Assembly: GCA_013396915.1 (NCBI GenBank)
Contig: VWZL01000583.1
Span: 434,001-498,000, forward strand
DNA: 64,000 bases
Reading direction: 5' to 3'
Source: Stercorarius parasiticus
Lineage: Eukaryota; Chordata; Aves; Charadriiformes; Stercorariidae
The notes under the pieces: model-generated
Database searches by the model: none
The model's input: only the letters and a program-made list of their open reading frames with translations
Told to the model about the DNA's origin: nothing
In this document: positions 12,501-27,500 of the stretch, in pieces
How positions within the stretch are numbered: the stretch's first letter is position 1
Layout of the letters: the number at the start of each line of letters is the position of its first letter
Made by a program: the position numbers and the translations under genes

Positions 12501-15500
12501 GCTGGTCTTCTTGATTTTAATTACATGAAAATTTCATACATGATGGACACTTTACCTGATTAGAGTGGGTAACTATAAGGGTTCGTTGTTCTGGGAAATT
12601 ATGATAAAGATTGGATATTATCTGGACTGCTACATCAGTTTTTCCAGTACCAGGTGGACCCACTACCTAAAACCAAAACAAAATAAATTAAAACAAAACA
12701 AAAAAATCAACACACGATTTATCAGAATATTGCACAATACAGAAATATAGCCAGTTGGGAAAAAACAGAACAACCTCACAAGACTCGGACATTAGAAAAC
12801 ATACCGTTCTTAAAAACACTGTCAAGAACTCAGGTGAAGTTTATACACATTTATGACATTACTAATTTCAGCACACTTAAACAAGCAGTGACATAAGGCA
12901 CACAATTCCACTGAAGTTTATTTTTTCCTTTGACTTGCATCTTTCATGTGCTAGCTACAGAGCATATAGGGAGTGGTAAAACATAAGGAGGAAGGGGAGG
13001 AAGAAGACAATGGCACTAATGAATACCAATACGAAAATGTAAAAATTAGCCTTATTGCCTATATAGACCAAGAAGAAATTAAGAGTATCAGAGAAAAGTC
13101 ATTCAAGTATTCCACTGAGTCACTACCAGGATACACTGTACTTCGGTGGGAGACAGACACTTGTAGTCAAAGTCTAATTTAGAGTGGTAAACCTTAAAGA
13201 CCTTTTTAAAAATTCACTGATCAAAAATTACTTTCGTGACAGATCTACAGCTTTGGTTTGGTTTGTAACTTCTTAGTTCTAGAAGTCAGCAGGATATAAA
13301 GGATTGCACATTACATTTCACAAGACAGCAGAAAAAAAGCCCCCTGAAGACAATTCGGTGACTTTCGTTTCCTTCAATGGAGTTAGATCAAACTGAAAAT
13401 GATGCAAGTAATTTAAAACAGCCAAAAATAACAGATATGACAAAAGCTTAACAATCTAAAACTAGCAATCCAACGACCGAAAAAGTAAATTCAGTTGTTG
13501 TGGAAAGTCTTCAGCCACTGAAACACTGGATACAGTTATACAGAGATCAAAATGTGTTTCTGTATGATTTTCTGAAGATGGGAGGATGCTGAACCTTTGT
13601 AAGTTATTTTTTCATATTTTTTAACTATGACTAGAAGTGACCTCTATATAGAAGGCTAGCAAGACTAGAAAGGCTATAGAAATGTACCTAAAGCCAGAAT
13701 CCAATAAATGAAGAGTATAAAATCCTTAAAAAATTCTTACCATAGTTAACCCAGGCTGCATTCCTGCACGTATAGCTTCAATCTGAGTATGGGTAAATTG
13801 AATAGTATTGCTGTAACAAAGCAACACAAGATCAGAGAATTCACAGATTTTGCCAACAGTTTTGATAAAAGCAATAAGTTTGATTTAAATTTATTGGCTA
13901 CATGTTTCTCCAGAATTACATGCTTGCAAAAAATTATCTTCTTTATAGACACTACAATCTTGCAAGACAGCCAGTCACATTGTCCACATTACAACAAAAT
14001 CATCCCATCTAAAAGACTGTCTGTCTTCAGCTATTATTTGCTGAGAACGCTGTAAAATTATTTAGGTATGATTCTCCTAATGTTCGGAGTCCTGACACAC
14101 TACTAAAAGACAGTATTTCTCATTGTTCTTCAAGGGAATTTTTTTTAACAGGGAGGGGAAAATAGAATAGTTTGATTTAAATGTAAAACAAAACAGTCTC
14201 ATATTCAAATTCAATTTCAATAGTGAAGTCAAAATGACATTTCATTTATAATCAAAAATGTTATTTTTAAGTATTTCTGAAAATGAACTGCTATGCATGT
14301 GCTACCATTTGTAAATAAATTCTCATCTGTTTATTACCGTTTTGGTTGATTATATGGATATGGTCCCCTGTTTGGAATGACGTGAGGCTCTACAATCAGT
14401 GTTTTAGCTTCTTCGGGTTTTTCTTCATTCCTATCCTCTTCTTTTCTTTTCTTTCCTTTACCGCCCTTTATTGGGAAAGTTATCCTGTAACACATAATTT
14501 AAGACTACACTTCAACACACTCACTATGACGCCAGACTGTCTTAGAAGTTTGTATAGAAAGACTTTTCTTGTCACCATTACGACAAACTTTCACACAATA
14601 GGGAAATAAGAGTTGAAGACAACTAAGTATTAATGAGGATAAGGAAAAGGAATGACAAGTAAATCGATGGAGCCAATTTTAAAAAAGCGTATTTGACAAA
14701 AATTATGTCAAAAGTGCTCTTCACATAGCTTGAAAAGCCAGGAGCAGTGCTGAGTGCCAGCTGGAAAAAACACTGAAGGCAAAGAGTTCATAACTGAAAA
14801 TGGAAGAGACAGGAGTAAAGTTATAATAGAAAGCCACCGGCACTGTCTGTTCAGCAATAACAACTTGATTTTATAGCCCTCTGTATCATATGTTAGCAAG
14901 CTTCTCTACTCTAATTCGGAAACAAATCACAGTGAAGGAATTCCAATGGCTATCCAATGATCTTGACACAACAATGCAGACATCTTTGACAGCAATAATC
15001 TCTTAGTCTCTTTACAGGACAAATGCAGTAGGAAGAGCAATAGCTCTTCATAAATAGGAATATCTCTATTTTAATCTATGAACTGAAAATGCATACCAGT
15101 TCATCAAGGGAAATTGTGCATGCTATCTTGTCTTGATACCTTCAGACTATTTTTGTATCATTATATAGCGTTAGTTAGTGCCTTCTCCACACATATTCTA
15201 CGGGCACTGTTTCAAAAAAAAAAAAGCATGCATGGAAGATTACCTCCCTGCTTTTCAAGATTAAATTTAGCCATGATAAGAGCTGACTGGTGGGGGAAGG
15301 AAAGCCATTTTTTTTTCCCTCCCTGGTCAAATCTATTCCTTCAAAAGGAAACATATTTCAATTCTTATTAACTTATAAGGTAAAAAAGACACAGTTTTTC
15401 AGTCCAGCTGAAGAAACTATTCTCCAATGCTATGCACTGTGAAATTCAGTTGCCAGGTCCAAGGAGGTCCACCAGGAGGGACAGAACTGTCAAGTCTAAA

Positions 15501-18500
15501 AATGCTGGAACAGCAGCACCGCTGAAACAAAACCTGTAAATCTTATTTAGTGGTCACAAATGTAGGCACCTTATTTCAGAGACCACTTCTAAATTAAAAT
15601 AAGTACTATGGGATTTCAGACTTCATTCTTTATTTTGAGTGAATGGTGTTTCCAAACGCTCAGATTTTAACTGATGTTGAAATCGCTGTTCTTAGCTTGC
15701 TTAAATGAGATATGTAAGGAAACTATGTAATTAAAAAGTCTTTAGGCTGAACTTGAGGAAGCTGGATACCATAATGCAAAAGTGACTATGTGCCTTGATT
15801 CTATATCATTCTGTTGCTTTTCCCACATATTCCATAGGCTGATCTACAAGCAATGCTCTGATGCAATTTTGTACAGAATAGAGCAGAAGCTGGTCCTCAG
15901 CCAAACTGTAGTATAGTTAACTCTGTAATATAACTATCTAAATCTTATTATTAACATGGTAAAATCTCTTCTTAAAAGAAAGAGCACCTCTCTCCAATCA
16001 CTGAACTCAAGTCCACCTGACAACGCACTTCATCAAGAATACCAGACCAGGAGCGCTTGAAATTTTGAGATCACCTGAAGGGGGGTATTTGCAGAACTGG
16101 ATTGTCAACAGTCACTTTAATATTGTATCCAGGAAAGCTAGCTTTTAAGTGATCAATGGACAGGAAAGTGTCATTAAAATCCAGAGTTGCAATCTGATTT
16201 GGCATTTTTGAATAGTGTGCACTACTTGGGTCTCCATATCCGAGAATGATGTCATGCAGCCAGTCAGGAACCACACAATCTGTGTTCATCAAATTTCTAA
16301 TAGTCTCCAGAACAGCCTGTAAATCAGAAAAATAGAAAAAATTATTAGAGAGACTGACTTTTTACCAAGAAAATGTGACATACTGAAGACTAAACAAGTC
16401 TATTCTAAGATGCTAGCACATAACTGACAGGTGCTTGGTTAGATTGAGTCAATCTATATACAGTGTAGAAATGCAACAAAACACCAGTGTCAAACCATGT
16501 AATTCTTAAACTACCTTAATAAAGAGCTAGTAAAGAGGACCATAATCGTCAGTAAAGTTTGTTTGTTGGAAGAAGTGAACCTGCATGGGAAAATACAACT
16601 GGCATCAAATATCACTGTGGCACAGTATACTCTCAGCTCAGCACCATTGTATAATAAAGGGGATGGCTCAAACAATCTTACCACTCCAGAAACCTCCTCT
16701 CCCTTTGGCTCTCCAAGGTATGTAGCGTATTTCTTCTTGCTCTTGGTCTTACAAACACTTTAGTATGTGACCTACAGAACCAGAGAGGTCCTGCACTTAA
16801 CTTCTGAAGCCTGAAGGTCCTGCAATTACTTCAGAGGCCCAAGATATACTGATGGATGAGCCCCATATTAACTAAGAATATTTATATTTTTGTTGCAAAT
16901 ATAAAGCAAGTGTTTCTGGTTTAAATGTATATTAAGCACAGTCTAATACACTTGTGGTATGAAAATCACAAATTAATTGGAAGATGTGGCTTCTTCAGGT
17001 ACTATTTCTAAATCTACATGATCAATTTCTCAGAGGAAAGTTTAAGAAATATGTCCCTAACAGCTAATGTGCTGTTTTTACATCACAAAAACTTTGCTTC
17101 AGCTTTTCAAAAGTAACTTCTATACATGTAAAAACAGTAGGACTAGGTCTTTTAAGAACTAACATTGCTGAACAATTGTAGTGACATAGTGGAGTAACCT
17201 CCAGCAAACACATTGTATTTGCACTTCCACTGCTGTCTCATCTGCTTAATTTACCAAAGACCGCACAAGTGTTCCTCTTGTCTTTTCTCCTACAAGTTCA
17301 GCTTAAAACTTCAAGCTGCCTTCTACCTACTCAATACACTATCAACACTAATCACAGCAATACCCTTGTTTTCTTTCACCTAGCTGAAGTTAGAAAGGTT
17401 TGCAGATGACATGGAAAGCTTGCACCCAAACTGGTAGCGATGTGATAAATCTGGAAATATCTTAGTTTGTCTTGACAAATGAAGGGATGGGACTTAAGTA
17501 AAAACCAGCATAGAATGTTCTGCATTGTGATTTGCCCGTAAATTAGCTCCAAGTAGACAGTACAAATTTGAAAGCTACACTCAAATCTAATGGCAACTCT
17601 GAGCCAACTTAAGTATTCACTTCAGCACTTCCTTCTGACTACACAAAAGTGCATATATATGCGACTGAAAAAAAAAAATTGCCTATAGCCCCAGCACACA
17701 AATAGGCTTTGGCAGAGCTTACTTGTGCTTATAATGTAAAATGAACCTGCCACAGACACACAACATTAACAACCAGTTCTGGGTTGGTTTGTTGTTTGTT
17801 TTTGTTTTTTGTTTTTTCATGTTAAGTTATAAAGGACTTTCTATGAAGTACTTCCAGTATACTAATCCACAGCTGGATGGCACCAGGATGCTCTGAGCAG
17901 ACCACAAGCTACTGTTTCACACCAGAGGCATCCTTCCAGATACAGAAAATAAGAAGTCAAAGTCTTCCTGCCTCCCTCTTTATCCATCTGCACAGAACTT
18001 GCTGGAGAATCCTTTAAAATTAAAATCGTTTCAATTATGCAATGCATGATTTTAAGGCACTAAAAGAAAGGCAGTTTTTAGTTCATGCTGCATCTTCATA
18101 ATGGAAAACTCAAGGAACATTAAAGATTCAAAGGTCTAAATGATCTAGCAGCAAAGAAACTGAGGATGCATACAAGAAATATTTTCAGGTTATGCACCCT
18201 CATGGCAAAAGAAATCAACAGTATCTTGTGCTGCATTAGGAAGTTCAAGGGAGGCACTCCTTCCGCTCTGCTCAGCACCGTTGAGGTTGAATCAGAGAAT
18301 CATAGAATGGTTTGGGTTGGAAGGGACCCTTAAAGATCACCTAGTCCAACCTCCCCTGCAAGAAGCAGGCACATCTTCAACTACATCATGTTGCTCAGAG
18401 CCCCATCCAACCTGACGTTGAAAGTTTCCAGAGATGGGGCATCTACCACTTCTCTGGGCAACCTGTTCCAGCGCTTCACCAATCTAATCATAAAAAACTT

Positions 18501-21500
18501 CTTCCTTATATGTAGACTGCATCTACCGTCTCTTAGTTTATATCTATTATCCCCTTGTCCTGTCACTACAGGCTCTGCTAAAAAGTCTGTCCTCATCTTT
18601 CCTGTAGGCCCCCTTTAAGTACTGAATGGCTGCAATTAGCTCTCCTTGGAGCATTCTCTTCTCCAGGCTCAATAACCCAAATCCTCTCAGGCTGTCCTCA
18701 TCGGAGGGGTGTTCCAGCCTTCTGATTATTTTTTTGGCCCTCCTCTGGACCCGCTCTAACAGGTCAATGCTCTCCTTGTGCTGAGGACTCCAGAGCTGGA
18801 CGCAGAGCCTAGCTGGAGGTCAGTAACAAGTGGTGTTCCCCAGGGGTCAGTACTGGGTCCAGTCCTCTTCAATACATTCATCAATGACCTGGATGAGGGG
18901 ATAGAGTGCACCCTCAGCAAGTTTGCTGATGATACAAAACTGGGAGGAGTGGCTGACACACCAGAAGGCTGTCCTGCCATACAGCAAGACCTGGACAGGC
19001 TGGAGAGCTGGGCGGAGAGGAACCTTATGAAATTCAATGAGGCCAAGCGTAGGGTGCTGCACCTGGGGAGGAATAACCCCATGCACCAGTAGAGGTTGGG
19101 GGCTGACCTGCTGGAGAGCAGCTCTGTGGAAAGAGACCTGGGAGTCCTGGTGGACAACAGGATGACCATGAGCCAGCAATGTGCCCTCGTGGCCAAGAAG
19201 GCCAATGGCATCCTGGGGTGCATCAAGAAGAGTGTGGCCAGCAGATCGAGGGAGGTCATTCTCCCCCTCTACTCTGCCTTGGTGAGGCTGCACCTGGAGT
19301 ACTGTGTCCAGTTCTGGGCTCCCCGGTTCAAGAAGGACAGGGAACTGCTGGAAAGAGTGCAGCAAAGGGCTACAAAGATGATTACGGGTCTGAAGCACCT
19401 CTCTTATGAAGAAAGGCTGAGGGATTTGGGTCTCTTCAGTCTGGAAAAAAGACGGCTGACGGGGGATCTTATAAATTCTTATAAATACTTAAAGGGTGGG
19501 TGTCAGGAGGATGGGGCCAGGCTCTTCTCAGTGGTACCCAGTGACAGGACAAGAGGTAATGGGCACAAACTTGAGCATAGGAAGTTCCACCTAAACATGA
19601 GGAGAAACTTCTTTATTTTGAGGGTGGCAGAGCACTGGAAGAGGCTGCCCAGAGAGGTGGTGGAGTCTCCTCTGGAGACATTCAAAACCTGCCTGGACGC
19701 ATTCCTGTGCAACCTGCTCTAGGTGACCCTGCTCTGGCAGGGAGGTTGGACTAGATGATCTTCAGAGGTCCCCTTCCAACCCCTACCATTCTGTGATTCT
19801 GTGACATCCTGAAGTCATCCAACACCACCTAAGAAGCCTAACTACATGCATCTAAAATTAATATGCCTCAGTACTGCTGGCATATTCAGACAAACTCTTA
19901 AGAGTCAATAAGCAGTACCCTACCTTGAAATTGTTTTCTTTTGGTTTTCTTCTCATTATTATATTAAACGTCTCATAAACATCTTCTGCTCCATTTTGGA
20001 TTGTATTGGTCATGTCTTGTTGATACTGGTTTGGGTCCAGAAATACTCTGTATGTTCTGCAATCCCCTTTAAGTCTTGGTTTGGGTTCAGGTCCTGCCCA
20101 TAATGAAACAGTAAGATTAGAATTTGAAGTAGTGCTACAAGCAGATTATCGTTCAAATAAGCGATACATAATCATTCCTGAAATGAAATTTAGACAAATT
20201 CATATGATTAAACTGATTTCTGCATGGCATTACAAACATTTTTATACGACTTCTAACACAGTTTTGGAATATAAGCTATCTTATTCCTAAAACCAAAATA
20301 TACTGGATTTATTAATTAACATAATTATATCAGATTTTACCAGAGGAAACTAGTTAACCTTTCTCAGGCTGCTTATGGGATTAGTTTGTTTTTTCAGGTA
20401 GGTAATGAATTCAATGAGAATTGCTTAAAAGAGAAGCAAGTCAATGATTAGGCTGTTAACAAACAAAAAAAAAATAAAGGGAGAAAAAAAAGTAAATCTT
20501 TCAATGAAGCTTTGGTATGCCATACCTTCTTCAATAACACGTCCTTTCTCATCCAACATGCCCTGGATTTCACAGCCTCTGACATACACCAGACCAGTTT
20601 GCTCAACAAAAGGTCGTCGCCGGTCAAACTTGGTGCCATAAGGTTGCGTGGGACGTACCGTAATCAAAAAGCAGACATCATGTTTACGCAGACCTGATTC
20701 CGAAAAGGAACATTTGATGATTTGATTGAATCCCATTCACTTTTTCCATTCCTTAATATATATACACAATCGAATACACAAAGCTTTCTTTTAAATAAAA
20801 CCCCACCTGTTTACAAAGAATAATGTGTTCTGTTTCAAAATACGCTTTTAGCTTAAGAGTATATAGAACCATAGGGTATCGTCATCTTTTCCACTATTCC
20901 TGCACGCTAATATCTGCTAGGACTTCAGATATGAAAAGGAGAAACTGATTGCTTTTTTCATGACAACAAACTTATTATTTCAAGATTATTCTTCTCTTAA
21001 TAATCTTAAATTACACAACCTAGATATTTTCAGTCTTACCTCAAAAGTAGCGTACCATTAATCTCTTATTCTCATTGCTTTCTTCTGTATTAACCTCCAA
21101 TTTTATTTTTTTGTTTACAGCAATTTAAGTGCAGTGCCTAGAACTGGGCACGAAATCCTAAACAAAGTTACTTTAGTTATCTACTTAATAGGGTAAAAGG
21201 TCACTTCAACAAGTTACTTGTTTTCCATGCTACATTCCAGTTTATAAATCCTAATATGACTTGGTTGAGCATTTTTTTTTTCCCTCAGCAGTAACACATT
21301 GCTGTGGAGTCACATTTGCTTTTGAGCAATGATGACCTTGGACTTTTCATTCTGCAGAGCTACTGCCTAACAAGTTATTCCCCCAACACGAATTTGTGCA
21401 GTGACTTGTTCTTGCTTAAGTTTAGTATCTTAATATTCATCCCCGCTGAACTACACTCTACTTTAAAAATGCAATTTCCCCAATTCACTAATGTAATTTT

Positions 21501-24500
21501 AAACACTAATCCTTTTCTCCAGTATGCCTAGATTCTTACAGATCTAAGACATCTTCAAAATTTATAGTAAACATGTTATATTTTTTATACAAGACAAATA
21601 ATTTCTCATTACTCACTGGATATTACCCAAGCTAACAGAGTCTCGATGAAACTGCTTTATGTCAGGCAATGATTCATCAACTCTTCAACTCAGTTTTGAT
21701 TAAGTTAAAGCATTGCTGCTTCCAACATCAGAGGCTGTTCTAGTATTTAAAAAGCCAGGTGCACCACTATATAGCTACCTTCAGCACAGTGAAGTCTGCT
21801 GCCATCCTCCCAACTTTTCTACTTTAACAGAAATCTACATTCCCAAACTTGTATCTGCTTATTTAACACACACTCCAGCTCTAGCATTTGTGCTACGTGA
21901 CCCATAATCACACTATGCAGCTCCAGCACATTTAACAGGTTTCTCTAACAAAAGAGAAGGGAGTGACATTTACTGATAGTCCAAGTACATGCTTCTATAC
22001 CACTTGCTAACACGGTCAACTAAAGTTCAATTCCCCAAGCAAAAGAAGTGTCGCCTGTGGATACCTGTAAGAAACCATATTTGGTACAGACAGCACTTCC
22101 TAATAATATTCAAATATATTGAAAACTACTAAAATGCACTGGTTTGAATTAAATCAACTTGTATGTGAGAGAGAGACTACATTCTCCACTACTCTTTCAA
22201 TATGACAGTATTAGCACACATATTGATTTAAAATGCTAAGTTACTTTTCCACATTCCCTGTTAAGGGCAGAATTTTACAGTTACAAACTGAATGACATGA
22301 ATCTGAAATAGTAAACGTTCTGTTCCCAATGGACGTGTATATACTTTAATAATTTTGATCTTTATTTTAGGAAAGTATAATCTTCTTAGACTTAGAATTT
22401 GAGTACTATGACTTTTAAACAGTGTATTAAGATTGGAAAATCTGTATCTTGCATAAAAACCTCCTTTCTTACAAATAAGATTACATCAAAGTGTATTTTG
22501 ATGAGCACCTATTTTGAGCATCTTATTTCAAAGAATGTAAGTACCTTCCCATTCATCTTTGATGCTATCTCGGACATTCAAATTAATTGTAACATCTGCT
22601 CGTACTCGCATGGGCCAGTTTTCACCAATATTGGGCTTTGCCACCTCTACCACTGTGAAAGAGACAATGGGTTGTGCCATCCTAGCCCATCCACCAAAGA
22701 CCACACCTCCATATTCCGATAACCTAAAAAAAAAACAAAAACAAAAAAATCCCAACCAACAACGCCCCCAAAGTTTTGTTAGTCATTACCTGATAACAAA
22801 TTCAGTTCTTTTTTTAAACTGTGAAAAAATTTAACCCACAGTCAGCTCTAAAACAAGTAGTTGTTTTGATTTTACATGCTACTGAAGTACATGCACATAA
22901 TCCTGCATTTTAGAACTGAAGCATAACATGAACTGACTTTTTCTTATATTTCAACAAACAAAGGCAACTTATGCTGGCATTATGAAGAAAAAAAAATAAC
23001 TCGCAGAAAGAGAAGAAAAAGGGAAGATAACAAAAAGCAGCTACTGAATATAAGAGATACCACACCAAATGAGCCCTTGAAATCTATAGAGGATCAAAAT
23101 GTGGCAGAAGGCAAATTCAAGAATACTCAGTAGAACCAGAAGTGTTGGTAGTAAAGCTTCCAGATATTGTAATGTCAGACAAGGCTTAGTACTTTTAGAA
23201 AACTAAATCATCCATCTTAACACAACAAAGGTTCGTTGTTAGCATCCAACAGACTGTCTTAACGCAACTACAGGGATACGTATCAACACAACCTTACAAA
23301 ATCATCCCACAGGATGGCAAAACCTTATGGAAGAAGTTAGTATGAAACACCGTATCTATGCAATAATTTAAAATACATTTGTTACTGTGCATTTATTACA
23401 TACACAGTATCAGTTATTCATTCTTGAATGCACATTGGTGACAACTGAAACTCAACTGACTGGTTTGCATCAGTTAATAAATATTACCATGGTTTCATCC
23501 TACTGACACTATCTTCAATGTCCTGTCTGATCTCGTAGGTAGACTCTAACCGGAACAGATTGAAGTTCCTCAGCAGGTAGTCATGAAGAGTCAGAAACTG
23601 CAGATTCAATTTGGGAAGTGCAAGACAGCCTAAGAGGGTAACGGTGGAAGGAAAGGGGTATTTGATGGTTAAACAACAAGAAGATTCATTAATATATTGG
23701 TTCTACAAATTCATAAATACATACACACATTATTCTGTAACTACCATAGCTGTTATCCTGGGAGATTCTAAGAACTACTCCTTTTATAAATATACACCAC
23801 TAAAAATCACAGATTTTTCACCTTTTCTGTAAATGAACCTGCACAAGATTAAAGGAATTTTCATCCTTCTGGCACTAATACAGTGAACTATTTGAAGACT
23901 GAATCCTTTCCTGTATTCAGACTACAACAAAATTGATCTTATAAAAATCAAATGCAGGGCAAAATAACAGTACTTTGCGAATTCAACAATTAAGAAAGCA
24001 TTAAATAATACTGAAAAAGGATCATTATCTAATAAAAACAATGCATTATCCAACAATCCCCCAATTCCAAACCTTTATGTTTACTAGAAGCCATGAAAAC
24101 TATTAATGTAGAAAAAAGTTTTAAGCCAATAAATCAGATATTAATACACAAGTTTCTGTTACTGTTAAAGATTTTTATTTTTTTTTAAATGAGAATGAAG
24201 AAGATGGGAGCATTAGATCTAACTACACAATGAGTATTAAAAGTCCTACACAGGTCCTAAAGCTTGCATAGCTTCAGGGTAGTCTTAGATGCAAATTTGC
24301 CATAATAAAGATTCTTATACATTACTCATTTAACATTTCTGGACTACAGTTACAGTTTGACACCTATGCTTAAATCCTGTGAAGGCATCAGCCTTTCGTA
24401 ACTTGCAATATTATCCTTGAAACCTTTCACTGGTATATGTACTACATAATGGTTTTCACATGCATTAAGATACAAAGGCAGTGAAGAAAAGCAACAGAAC

Positions 24501-27500
24501 ACAGTAATTTCTATTCTGGAAAGCCTCATGGTGATAAATTACGTTAACACATTTCCCAACACCAAGTAATAAACCCTGTCCTGTAAAGCCAGTTATATGC
24601 ACAAAGGGCAGGGCCTGAAGCAACACCTCTTTAAGGCTGCATAGCATTTATCAGACAGATATTCTTCTTCCCTCATTAAAAAAAAAAAAAAAACAAAACC
24701 AAAACAAACAAAAAAAACCCCCCAAACCAGAAACAATACGCCTATCTCTCTTGGGCTAAACTACTCTTACTTAAGTTTTATACAAAAGAATTTAGCTACC
24801 TTTAAGAACACAAAAACACCCAACCCCAAGATGAAAACAAAACTGTCTTGTCTGAAAGCAGGCCTGGAGAATACATGGAGATCAAAAAGAGAAAGTATAA
24901 ACTGAAACTTAGAAGTAAAATAGAACAATAGTTGTAGCAGTCTGACAGCAACAGAAATGAATCACAACACTGCTATCAATACACAGATAATAACAGCAAA
25001 AGAGTTCACCACAGGAGAAAACACTTCCACTAGCAACCATTGTTATTTGCCAAAATTACATCCCACCATTAATAAAATTTCTTTAATGCATTACTAAAAA
25101 GTCACAAAACAGTACAGACACAGGTGTGATGAGCTGCTCTTTCTCCTTCCCTTGTTCTTGCAATAAGACCTATATTGTGATTAATCTATCTGGCTAATGA
25201 AACACAGAATACACACACAGTGCGTGAACAAGCTCAAATACTGCAAAGTCAGCCTTCCAATACAGTCTGAATGACAGTAAAGCTACCTTGACTTGCATAT
25301 AAAACCTAAATATTCCAGAGTATTACAGCAATCTATGTGTTGTTCACAGAAATAAAAAATAATAATAAAAAAAAATCTTAAAAATCTTGGTTTATATAAT
25401 AATTTCCTAGAAATTACAGCGATCATCCTGTTTCAGNNNNNNNNNNNNNNNNNNNNNNNNNNNNNNNNNNNNNNNNNNNNNNNNNNNNNNNNNNNNNNNN
25501 NNNNNNNNNNNNNNNNNNNNNNNNNNNNNNNNNTTGCACATTTTTTTTTTTTAGAGTATAAACCCCCATGATGAGACCTATTGTTCAGATGAATCCGATT
25601 CAGCTTTTAACTACTTGCATCATGCTACAAATAAGTACTTCATCTCTTCTTGGACAGATGCCTAGATGGCATTCATATCATATGTGTTCGGAAAAAGATC
25701 CTTTGTTGCCTATACCCCTGCCTTATTTAAAAGGGTCAAATTTCAAAAATTTCTTTCTTCTCGTTAATACTCGCTCACAGAGAATTTATCTCAAAAAAAG
25801 GAACTTATGCTAAGCATCTGAACTTAGGGCTTATATCTACAAAAAAAAAAAAAAGACTGAATCAAAACTACACGGAGGATGGTACAGAATACTCATTGTT
25901 CAAACCAGAAACATACTTTATACTAGTCTTTGAAGACATATATTGTTATTTGGAATTTCCACATTCCAAATTAAAATTTTCACATTCGTAATGAAAATTC
26001 TCATAATCCACACTAAAAAATGGGTTTTTTTGAAGTAGCTAGACAAAAATATACATGCTGTGTATTGCAAAGCTTAAAATTCCATAATTCCTTATTTGCA
26101 ATACCTGCAGTTTGCTTCCTTGATCATGAGCATATTGAGCAAGAACACTACATTCTGACTACGTCACTGAAAGGCAGTGTATGCACTCTATGTGTACACT
26201 TCTACCTTGAAATAAAAGACTAAGATAATTAGTGTTAATTTCTTCCCATCATCACTCTTGTTTTTAATTTTAAAAAGGCTTTCTTGAACATACTGAAGAG
26301 CAAAGTACAGACAAACGCTTTTCTGATGCATGTTTACAACCTGTTTCACCTTACAGTAGCTATCTGTGCCACAGTTGGTTGTATGGCACATTTGTTACCC
26401 AGATTAGATGCAAGCAAGTGTCTTTGTGTAAACATAGGCCTTAGGATTTGTCTTTAAATTCACTATAAATTTGCTAACAATTTAATCCCAGAGTTCCTGA
26501 TTTCATAACTCAAAAAATGCCGACCTTACTCTAAGATGCTGGAATATGCCAAAGTACTGCATATGTAAGTTCTGAAGACAGAATGAACATAGACATTACA
26601 ACTGCTTTTTTTTGCAGCACTTACTGCCCTGTTCAGCATTTACTGAATTACTAGTCATACCTTCTCCAGAATAATATTCAGTTGGTACAATATTTTCATC
26701 CCAAATAATCTTCTCTGTGGGATAGAGAGGCATCTGGTTGAGTTGCTGAATTTGAGATATTCGTCGCTCATGACGGGAAACCTAAAGAAAGGATGCATTT
26801 TAAATTTCCGTAAGTCAAAAAGGGACAATAAAGCTATTTTTGAAACATACACATTAATCCATAAGACTGCTGGTGGTCACTTGCCATTTTGTCTCTTTTA
26901 ATTAGTTTTGGGTTTGTTTTGTGGGGTTTTTTTAAATAAATATAAATAAATCTACACAGTGACATCAGAAGATGAACAAGCATATAGTCCAACCAATAGG
27001 TCATGGTACTAAAGTCAAGCAAACATTTGGCTACTCAGCAGACCAAAAATGGCACACCAGAACTGAGAATATACAGCTAAGGCTTAGCAGAGAATCAACT
27101 TCAAATGAAATTTATTTTGCTTTCCACTAAACATACGGTCAATAGCTAACTAACACTGCTCATTCAACAGCTAGTTCAATTCCCTCTTTGGGAGAAAAAA
27201 AAAAATGCATTCAACACTACAATATATCACCTGAACAAATATCTCTTCATGGCATCCATAAGCATCATATTACTACCATCTAAATCTTAGGAAACTACGT
27301 GAACGATTTTTAAAGAAATCAACAACCACAAAAAAAGCCTACGATAAAGATTTAAAAAAACAGCTATGCCATTCTAATACTGGTATCAGATTAGAAGCCT
27401 ACAGTAATATCGTTATAAACTGAATCTCCAATGAAACATTTGTGCAAATTTCAAATGGGCTTGAGGAACCAAACAGGTACTGAATATTCTAGGTCTACTT

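Larger units (their letters stand above)
12667..16074. other. AQR introns 20-22
   Basis: Introns 12667-13740, 13811-14337 and 14485-16074. No repeat or RNA gene recognised. Confidence 0.65.
16317..19923. other. AQR intron 19
   Basis: The longest complete intron in the window (3.6 kb). It contains a T/G-rich simple stretch at about 17784-17819 and two CR1 copies in opposite orientation at 18291-19806. Confidence 0.75.
20094..26660. other. AQR introns 15-18
   Basis: Introns 20094-20525, 20694-22544, 22724-23487 and 23630-26660. An A-rich simple tract lies at 24678-24723, and a sequence gap at 25437-25533. Nothing else recognised. Confidence 0.65.

Noticed and set aside
17380..17470. Weak similarity to CR1 (GGTTTGCAGATGACA)
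   Set aside because: Only about 20 bases match; flanks do not continue the CR1 text.
18847..19398. 183-codon and 167-codon minus-strand ORFs
   Set aside because: Antisense shadows of the plus-strand CR1 frame.
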